IMG/VR virus record: IMGVR_UViG_3300022926_000003
Span: 1-64,000 of that record
Length of the DNA: 64,000 nucleotides
Reading direction: 5' to 3' (one strand)
DNA from: a virus
A program made the translations under genes and the position numbers. Of the stretch, positions 59,255-64,000 are shown one piece after another (positions within the stretch are counted from its first letter, which is position 1; each line of letters starts with the position of its first letter). The notes below the pieces were generated by a model. That model made no database searches, had not been told where the DNA came from, and saw only the letters and a program-made list of their open reading frames with translations.

Positions 59255-59502
59255 ATTTCCCCCCTGCCAGGGGGAGAGGGGTAAAAGTGCGAACGGATAT
59301 GGCAGTATTCTAGTAGTCGATGTCTCTGGGTTCGATTCCCAGTTGGCCTGATACTTGGGGTCAGAGAGGGGAACAGACATCACCCCATAATAACCCTTGG
59401 TCTAATATGGGAGACTAGGTTTTCTATAACCCAGAATATAGAATCTCAGTGGTCCGACGAGATACCAGACGGACAAGTCCTCAGCGCTGGCTGGGGCAAT
59501 AT
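59255..59502 (+). ncRNA. Second structured segment with a tRNA T-arm relic
   Basis: 248 nt without a credible ORF. It has hairpins CCCCCT/AGGGGG (59260/59269), CCCATA/TATGGG (59384/59406), TTCTATA/TATAGAA (59422/59437), GTCCG/CGGAC (59452/59470) and CCTCAGC/GCTGGGG (59479/59490). At 59326-59342, CTGGG TTCGATT CCCAG is a perfect T arm, but no matching acceptor or anticodon arm is found around it. It may be a decayed tRNA fused to a small RNA, or a tRNA-like domain of an unknown RNA. Confidence 0.5.
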
Positions 59503-59572
59503 GGTTAGGTGTCCGATTAGAAGGTATAGGATCGCAAATCCTATTACGGTGGTGCAATTCCACCCCTAACCT
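59503..59572 (+). tRNA. tRNA-Cys(GCA)
   Basis: 70 nt. Acceptor GGTTAGG/CCTAACC, anticodon stem TAGGA/TCCTA with loop TCGCAAA giving GCA, T stem GGTGG/CCACC. The T loop is TGCAATT, with G at the position that is almost always T55, and the D arm is short, so it is an atypical but foldable tRNA. Confidence 0.82.
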
Positions 59573-59574
59573 CA

Positions 59575-59584
59575 AATATTTATT
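59575..59584 (+). promoter_or_regulatory. AATATTTATT motif upstream of 59589
   Basis: One-base variant of the recurring 10-mer, just after tRNA-Cys and 4 nt before the next ATG. Confidence 0.35.
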
Positions 59585-59588
59585 ACAA

Positions 59589-59804
59589 ATGAAACATTTA
59601 AGTTACTTATTGGGGTTGTTTATTGCCCTTGGATTGTCAAGTTGTTCTCCTTATTATTATAATAGCAGAACCCAATCTGCTGTTTTTACTAATGATGGAA
59701 AATTTTCTCATATGAGGTATAGTGGAAGAGGTAATTCCTACAACAATGGAATTCGTACTAGATATGCTAGGGTCCCCCGTAAGCAATGTCAAAGGGATTG
59801 GTAA
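59589..59804 (+). CDS. Small lipoprotein
   Basis: 71 aa. The signal MKHLSYLLGLFIALGLSSC ends in a lipobox (LSSC, Cys 19). The mature part is short, Tyr/Arg-rich and basic (NNGIRTRYARVPRKQCQRDW). Probably in the outer membrane; superinfection exclusion is a common role of phage lipoproteins, but nothing here proves it. The stop overlaps the next start (TAATG). Confidence 0.65.
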   Translation: MKHLSYLLGLFIALGLSSCSPYYYNSRTQSAVFTNDGKFSHMRYSGRGNSYNNGIRTRYARVPRKQCQRDW

Positions 59805-60010
59805 TGAAAGTAGGAGATATTATAAATTTTTTTCTATTTGGCGAGGAGGTCCAAGGAGAGGTTCTTAACATTAATACCAAAGATAAAACAGTTAGATTAC
59901 TACATGAAGGGTATAATTACCCCGAAGTACAAACATTTAGAAAACTACCAAAAAAGAAATCAGACGTACCACCATGGTACATTTTAACAAACCAAAATAC
60001 AAAACGATGA
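59804..60010 (+). CDS. Hypothetical small protein
   Basis: 68 aa from the ATG overlapping the lipoprotein stop. MKVGDIINFFLFGEEVQGEV and NINTKDKTVRLLHEGYNYPE suggest a small SH3/KOW-like beta barrel. It ends in an overlap with the next lipoprotein (ATGA). Function unknown. Confidence 0.6.
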   Translation: MKVGDIINFFLFGEEVQGEVLNINTKDKTVRLLHEGYNYPEVQTFRKLPKKKSDVPPWYILTNQNTKR

Positions 60011-60231
60011 AACAACTATTTTTTATTGGAGCAATTGTTGCTCTTGCCTCTTGTGGAGGAACCGAAGACGAAAACTGTGTAACCCCTATGGCTGATAGCT
60101 GTGCAACTGACAGCCTACAGTGGGACACTACAGGTGTAGAAATGCCTTTTAATACAGACTCAATCGAGACTGTAGGTGAATTGCTTGATAGCCTTGCAGC
60201 TGTTGAGCCTACAGCTAAAATGACCCACTAA
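60007..60231 (+). CDS. Small lipoprotein
   Basis: 74 aa from ATG 60007, which overlaps the previous stop. MKQLFFIGAIVALASCGG is a lipoprotein signal with the lipobox LASC (Cys 16). The mature part is acidic (TEDENCVTPMADSCATDSLQ). Starting at 59974 would destroy the signal. Likely at the outer membrane. tRNA-Leu(UAG) follows after 9 nt. Confidence 0.65.
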   Translation: MKQLFFIGAIVALASCGGTEDENCVTPMADSCATDSLQWDTTGVEMPFNTDSIETVGELLDSLAAVEPTAKMTH

Positions 60232-60240
60232 GGGTTATTT

Positions 60241-60320
60241 GCCTAAGTGGTGGAATTGGTATACACGCTAGTCTTAGGAACTAGTGCTTCGGCGTGTGGG
60301 TTCGAGTCCCACCTTAGGTA
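60241..60320 (+). tRNA. tRNA-Leu(UAG)
   Basis: 80 nt. Acceptor GCCTAAG/CTTAGGT, anticodon stem CTAGT/ACTAG with loop CTTAGGA giving UAG, variable arm TGCTTCGGCGT, T arm TGGG TTCGAGT CCCA. It lies apart from the main array, behind two lipoprotein genes. Confidence 0.93.
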
Positions 60321-60339
60321 CAACTAAATAAGTTATAAA

Positions 60340-60552
60340 ATGAAAATGTTCGAACAAGTCCGAGTCCCAGACTCACGTAAGGGTAATGATTATATTGTTA
60401 CTGCTGAAATTAACCAAGTAGCCTACGATGATAGGGAAGGTCCTTACTACTTTGTACAAAAAGCAGAGTCTGGTAAAGGTCGTAGGATTAAAAAAGCCGA
60501 TTTTAAAAGAGGTAAATTCTATCACCATTCTGAGGTTATGACATTGACATGA
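60340..60552 (+). CDS. Hypothetical small protein
   Basis: 70 aa, basic, beta-rich (FEQVRVPDSRKGNDYIVTAE, GPYYFVQKAESGKGRRIKKA). No family recognised. It overlaps the glycosyltransferase-like gene by ATGA. Confidence 0.6.
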   Translation: MKMFEQVRVPDSRKGNDYIVTAEINQVAYDDREGPYYFVQKAESGKGRRIKKADFKRGKFYHHSEVMTLT

Positions 60553-61487
60553 GTCCTTGTATATTAGTTACTTCCCATATAAACAATAGTGAGAAAATAA
60601 AAATTGCTCACAAACTTGTAGATTTTTTACAAGATAAAAAGTTACCCGTAATATTTGCGGGTAACTTCCCCATTCCTATAGAAATACAACAAAAGGTAGA
60701 TTATACTTTAAATATTAAAGAAAATCCTAGACCTAATAGGTATGCTGTATTTTGGGAGCTTGTAGATCCTAAAATAGAGTGGGGAGAAAATCTTTATGCG
60801 GAATTTGTAGAATGGGATTATGGCTATGCTCATCTTCACCAAATACTTAAAGCAATTAAGTTGTGTCAAAGTTTAGGATATGATTATGTTTATCATCTAA
60901 ACTATGATATAGAATTAAGTGAAGAAAACTTTTATAAATTTATTAACAGAGGGGAAAAAGGAGATCCTTTATTTTTTCCTTGGGGAGAAGGGGAGGATTA
61001 TAATTTTGCAACTAATATATTTGCTCTTCCCTGTAACACATATGTAAATTCTATAGAGCCTGTGCTTAATTTGTATAAAGAGGGAACAGTCAATGATCCT
61101 AACCTTAAAGAGGGTTGGTTCTGTGAATCTTTTTTTAAATGGGCAATTGAGAAGTACTCAAACCAAAAATTCCCACACACACAAGATATCCCCTTTTCAG
61201 GAGTATATAAAAGTTTTAATGGAAAATATACTTTAGGGCAATCTTTAGTAAACATATATTTTTATTCTGAAAAAAACTCATATTTGATTTGGCCTAAAGA
61301 GGGAACTTTCCCAGATCCATGTAGTTTGGAACATGAAGATGGAAGTATACACCCTCTTAAACCCACCCCTGTATCTTATATTTTTATTTTAAATAGTAAT
61401 AAAGAAGGGAATTATTATTATAAAGAAGATTTAGTATTTACTAATAATATTGAATTTAGGAGAACTAACTGTATTGTTAAAAAATAA
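60549..61487 (+). CDS. Putative glycosyltransferase (GT-A type)
   Basis: 312 aa. It begins CILVTSHINNSEKIKIAHKL, a Rossmann-like start, and has YDYVYHLNYDIELSEENFYK (about 118-137), where NYDIE resembles a DxD region. LFFPWGEGEDYNFATNIFAL follows as in GT-A acceptor strands. It shares one base with a clear GT2 gene, which supports the call. Family assignment is moderate. Confidence 0.6.
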   Translation: MSPCILVTSHINNSEKIKIAHKLVDFLQDKKLPVIFAGNFPIPIEIQQKVDYTLNIKENPRPNRYAVFWELVDPKIEWGENLYAEFVEWDYGYAHLHQILKAIKLCQSLGYDYVYHLNYDIELSEENFYKFINRGEKGDPLFFPWGEGEDYNFATNIFALPCNTYVNSIEPVLNLYKEGTVNDPNLKEGWFCESFFKWAIEKYSNQKFPHTQDIPFSGVYKSFNGKYTLGQSLVNIYFYSEKNSYLIWPKEGTFPDPCSLEHEDGSIHPLKPTPVSYIFILNSNKEGNYYYKEDLVFTNNIEFRRTNCIVKK

Positions 61488-62626
61488 TGAAATTTACTAT
61501 ATATAGTGGGTTCTATAATAATATAGAATACTTAAATCAAGTTTGGGAAGGTATAAAAAACCAAACCTACACTAATTGGGAATGGATCATATCAGATGAT
61601 TTTAGTGAAGATTCCTCTATAGAAAAAACCCTAATAGATTTCACCTCACTCCACCCTCAGATAAAATACATTAAACCTAGATGGAAAAGAGAATTTTACT
61701 TTAACCCCCCTGTCGAGATTTCTACAGGAGACATTATGCTAGTACAGGATGTTGATGATTTCCCCCATCCTAAATTATTAGAAGTTTATAAGTATAATTT
61801 TGATAAATTCCCCAAAGTAGAAATGATATCTTGTTCTTCTATAATGAAAAAGAATCATATTAAAGGGAAAATTGAGTGGTATAGAGATAACCATTATAAG
61901 GGGGTCTATAACCTAGAGGAAGGAAAAAAAATGTGGAGAAGTTTAGGAGATGCTAGAGCTTATAGAATAAAAACCCGTTCCACAGAAGAATTTGCTAAAG
62001 AAGGAGAATTTAAACATAGTTTTGCAGAAGATCTTGTTAAGGGGTATATTACGGAAACTAAAGGAAAACTCTTATTCCTCCCTAGAGTATTACATACTTA
62101 CTCCCAAGAATCTAACACATCAGTATCCCATAAAGTAAGACCTAGTGAAGAACTACAAATTATGGTTGAAGAAAATAGTAGGTTTATAGAAAAACGTAAT
62201 TCTAAAATAAACTTAGAAGAATTAGATTCTATTGAACATTACTATGATGAATGTTATGATGTGTGGGTGGGTATGTTATTATCTGATCATTATAATTATC
62301 CCCAAAATTTTAAATTTGATATCCACAATTCTCAATTAAATCCCCGTTCTAGAAATAGAATTAGGGAGCTGTTTTTTGATTATGGTATAGAGTATTTCAA
62401 GTTTAGGGAAGATGCAGATTATGCTTTTTTTAAAGTAAATACACAAGAAGATCTTGAATACACCAAACAAAATATAGAATTTTACTTAAAAAATAATAAA
62501 AAAGTAACTATTTGCTGTGGGGTAGATAAATTAAAAGATAAATTATGTTCCACAATAGGATACCTTCATTGGTGGCATGAATGGGGAGGAAATCGAAATC
62601 TTGTTTTTAATCATCAATTTTCATAA
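61487..62626 (+). CDS. Family 2 glycosyltransferase
   Basis: 379 aa. FTIYSGFYNNIEYLNQVWEG and IKNQTYTNWEWIISDDFSED are the GT2 N-terminal blocks, and IMLVQDVDDFPHPKLLEVY (about 84-102) has the DxD. The C-terminal 130 residues form an extra domain (CGVDKLKDKLCSTIGYLHWW). Probably acts with the 60549 product on one glycan. A promoter follows. Confidence 0.8.
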   Translation: MKFTIYSGFYNNIEYLNQVWEGIKNQTYTNWEWIISDDFSEDSSIEKTLIDFTSLHPQIKYIKPRWKREFYFNPPVEISTGDIMLVQDVDDFPHPKLLEVYKYNFDKFPKVEMISCSSIMKKNHIKGKIEWYRDNHYKGVYNLEEGKKMWRSLGDARAYRIKTRSTEEFAKEGEFKHSFAEDLVKGYITETKGKLLFLPRVLHTYSQESNTSVSHKVRPSEELQIMVEENSRFIEKRNSKINLEELDSIEHYYDECYDVWVGMLLSDHYNYPQNFKFDIHNSQLNPRSRNRIRELFFDYGIEYFKFREDADYAFFKVNTQEDLEYTKQNIEFYLKNNKKVTICCGVDKLKDKLCSTIGYLHWWHEWGGNRNLVFNHQFS

Positions 62627-62642
62627 TCCCGTCATATGAAAA

Positions 62643-62674
62643 TGTGGTTTTTGCCGGGAACTTTCGTATCTTTA
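62643..62674 (+). promoter_or_regulatory. Bacteroidota-type promoter upstream of 62681
   Basis: TGTG (62643-62646), 20-nt spacer, TATCTTTA (62667-62674) preceded by TTCG. The ATG at 62681 follows within 6 nt, suggesting a very short or absent leader. Confidence 0.6.
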
Positions 62675-62680
62675 TGGTGC

Positions 62681-62815
62681 ATGAAAAAGCGGAAAAACAT
62701 AAACGCTAGTGTACCTGAGGGTAAATATTTCCGCCAACCCTCTAATAAGGTACATACTGACAAAAGTAAATATACCCGTAAAACAAAACATAAAAATGAA
62801 AATGACAGTCTCTGA
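62681..62815 (+). CDS. Small basic protein
   Basis: 44 aa, directly behind a promoter. It begins MKKRKNINASVPEGKYFRQP and ends with a Lys-rich DKSKYTRKTKHKNE stretch. Basic 'KxKYxRKxKHK' endings occur in small conserved proteins of many T4-like phages, which supports it as real. It overlaps the next start by about 20 nt. Function unknown. Confidence 0.6.
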   Translation: MKKRKNINASVPEGKYFRQPSNKVHTDKSKYTRKTKHKNENDSL

Positions 62816-63026
62816 TTGTTACGCAAACGCACGTGAAGCACTAGCACGTGGTGATGAAGACAAAGCACGTGATCTAGCTGACTTCGGTATCATGAAAGTA
62901 GCAGATGCCCGTGCTGAAGGTGCTAAATTTGACGACACCATTGATGACGTACGAATTGCCCTATGGCTCGAACGTTTCTGGTATTTTTTAGAAAACAATA
63001 ATCTGATGCTCGATGGAGAGGAATAA
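62796..63026 (+). CDS. Hypothetical protein
   Basis: 76 aa from ATG 62796 (an ATG at 62802 is also possible); longer in-frame readings run through the small basic gene. All-helical: VSDCYANAREALARGDEDKA, then RIALWLERFWYFLENNN, like a small TPR/helical hairpin fold. Codon use is more G+C-rich than neighbours. It overlaps the next gene by 14 nt. Confidence 0.6.
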   Translation: MKMTVSDCYANAREALARGDEDKARDLADFGIMKVADARAEGAKFDDTIDDVRIALWLERFWYFLENNNLMLDGEE

Positions 63027-63213
63027 GATCTATAAGGAAGCACAATACATCCTTAACCAACTCAATGAAATTGACCGCAAACACTTCTCTGAAGTTACTG
63101 AGGAAGTATTTACCCACCTCCAGCATATAAGGTTTATAGCAGAAGAAATCCAACGTAAATCCCAGAATTATGTACATCGACCTGAGGCGCCAGGAGAACG
63201 AGATCGACCTTAA
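63013..63213 (+). CDS. Hypothetical small helical protein
   Basis: 66 aa, charged and helical (KIYKEAQYILNQLNEIDRKH, EEVFTHLQHIRFIAEEIQRK). It overlaps neighbours by 14 and 44 nt. No family recognised; overlap with both flanking genes supports translation. Confidence 0.5.
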   Translation: MERNKIYKEAQYILNQLNEIDRKHFSEVTEEVFTHLQHIRFIAEEIQRKSQNYVHRPEAPGERDRP

Positions 63214-63412
63214 AATAGCAGAAGAACGCAAACGCCCATTTTATGTAATAGATGAGTATGCAAGGGTGTTTGCCGGATTGAGGAGAGGGTATCCATATTT
63301 TAGTGAAGATATAAATGAAGCAAAACCAATTTACAACAATGAACAGTTTGGAGCTATCCGAAGAGGAAGCACTTACGGTATCGAAAGAGTTTCGGCCCAA
63401 GATCTATTGTGA
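63170..63412 (+). CDS. Hypothetical small protein
   Basis: 80 aa. IDLRRQENEIDLKIAEERKR is helical; YARVFAGLRRGYPYFSEDIN and IRRGSTYGIERVSA follow. No domain recognised. It overlaps the preceding gene by 44 nt and the HAD gene by about 98 nt (or 74 if that starts at 63339). Confidence 0.5.
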   Translation: MYIDLRRQENEIDLKIAEERKRPFYVIDEYARVFAGLRRGYPYFSEDINEAKPIYNNEQFGAIRRGSTYGIERVSAQDLL

Positions 63413-63866
63413 TATGGATGGAGTGCTTACTGACTTTGATAAGCAGTTTAGCGAAATTCACCCTTGGGGTCCCAAAAAGTTTACTGAAAAAAACGGTAAA
63501 GATGAGTTTTGGGAACTTATTGATGGTAGAGGAGTAGGTTTTTGGGTAGGAATGGATTGGATGGAAGATGGTAAGGAACTATTTAAATTTATTACTGAAA
63601 ACTTCTACGTTGAGTTGCTTTCCTCCCCTTCAAGAGCAGAACACTCACGGTTAGGTAAGCGGTTGTGGGTTAGAAACCACAAGTTAGGAGTTAAGTTGAA
63701 TTTGGCTTATTCCCATAACAAGCAAAAGTATGCTGCTCCTTCTCACATTTTGATTGATGATCGAAAAGATAACATTGAGCAGTGGGAATCTAAAGGAGGA
63801 ATTGGTATATTACACACATCCGCAAAAGAAACAATTGAATGTCTGAAAAAAAAGGTAACACTGTAA
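63315..63866 (+). CDS. HAD-family 5'(3')-deoxyribonucleotidase-like phosphatase
   Basis: 183 aa (an ATG at 63339 gives 175). IYCDMDGVLTDFDKQF (about 30-45) is the HAD nucleophile motif DxDG in the DMDGVLxDF form typical of deoxyribonucleotidases. ELLSSPSRAEHS holds the motif II Ser, and HILIDDRKDNIEQW the late DD motif. It would dephosphorylate (d)NMPs, balancing pools in a phage with its own nrdAB and thyX. It overlaps the next gene by 28 nt. Confidence 0.8.
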   Translation: MKQNQFTTMNSLELSEEEALTVSKEFRPKIYCDMDGVLTDFDKQFSEIHPWGPKKFTEKNGKDEFWELIDGRGVGFWVGMDWMEDGKELFKFITENFYVELLSSPSRAEHSRLGKRLWVRNHKLGVKLNLAYSHNKQKYAAPSHILIDDRKDNIEQWESKGGIGILHTSAKETIECLKKKVTL

Positions 63867-64000
63867 AACTTAAGTTTCCATTCCCTGAACACCTGTGTTG
63901 TGAGGTGTTTTCACCTGGTTTAGATAGGTGGCACCGAGTTACACCAAATGAGTTTAGAAGTTTTGTAGGCAAGCGTAGAATCCTACATTTGGAAGGTGAT
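63839..64000 (+). CDS. Hypothetical protein (3' end outside window)
   Basis: 54 codons visible, still open at the window edge. It starts MSEKKGNTVKLKFPFPEHLC and continues with RWHRVTPNEFRSFVGKRRIL. The start overlaps the HAD gene. No domain recognised in this part. Confidence 0.5.
   Translation, partial: MSEKKGNTVKLKFPFPEHLCCEVFSPGLDRWHRVTPNEFRSFVGKRRILHLEGD

Noticed and set aside
59260-59280. CCCCCT-GCC-AGGGGG as a transcription terminator after tRNA-Thr
   Set aside because: The stem is followed by AGAGGGG rather than a T-tract, and tRNA-Cys lies downstream, so it is more likely part of the structured segment.

Overview
The window is an AT-rich stretch of a large tailed-phage genome. Every gene I can support lies on the + strand, packed with short gaps or ATGA/TAATG overlaps. 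The replication genes are T4-like: gp32 ssDNA-binding protein, UvsX, RNase H, gp41 helicase, gp43 polymerase in two pieces, gp45 clamp and gp44/gp62 clamp loader. The host looks like a Bacteroidota, probably a flavobacterium-like marine or aquatic cell. Signal peptides end in AQ or GQ, and three proteins carry type IX secretion C-terminal signals. Promoters have the TTTG-N20-TATATTC form, and start codons lack Shine-Dalgarno motifs.

Layout. 1-8696: tail fibre and adhesin genes, starting with the 3' end of a very long (GTSGSS)n collagen-like fibre, then two LamG-like lectin proteins and several beta-rich structural proteins. 8734-10835: two glycosyltransferases, one of the TibC/BAHT O-heptosyltransferase type. 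10836-12501: a divergent family A DNA polymerase-like protein and an unknown gene. 12563-19543: gp32, uvsX, rnh, gp41, nrdB, nrdA. 19578-20993: holin-like gene, spanin-like pair, nuclease. 21031-25074: a TGT-fold protein with QueC, QueD and QueE, which with FolE (32554) makes a 7-deazaguanine DNA modification set. 23679 and 25156-28628: three exported proteins with type IX sorting domains. 28680-35294: ThyX, PiT phosphate permease, outer-membrane proteins, lysin-like gene, phosphoribosyltransferase, FolE, MazG-like, thioredoxin. 35315-43783: polymerase, clamp, Hsp20, GroES, GroEL, clamp loader. 43958-53684: Cas4/RecB-like nuclease, then a sugar and glycosyltransferase cassette. 53697-57867: small phage genes, a degenerate HNH protein and a GH16 glycanase. 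57868-60320: duplicated promoter/micropeptide modules, seven tRNAs and two G+C-rich structured RNA-like segments. 60340-64000: more glycosyltransferases and small genes, ending in a truncated gene.

The genes suggest a phage that rebuilds DNA synthesis, folds its own proteins, probably modifies its DNA with a deazaguanine, makes glycans for its own fibres or the host surface, and uses the host type IX secretion system to place proteins outside the cell. The main non-coding surprise is a roughly 345-nt RNA-like element inside the tRNA array, closed by a perfect 11-bp terminal helix with at least seven compatible internal helices.
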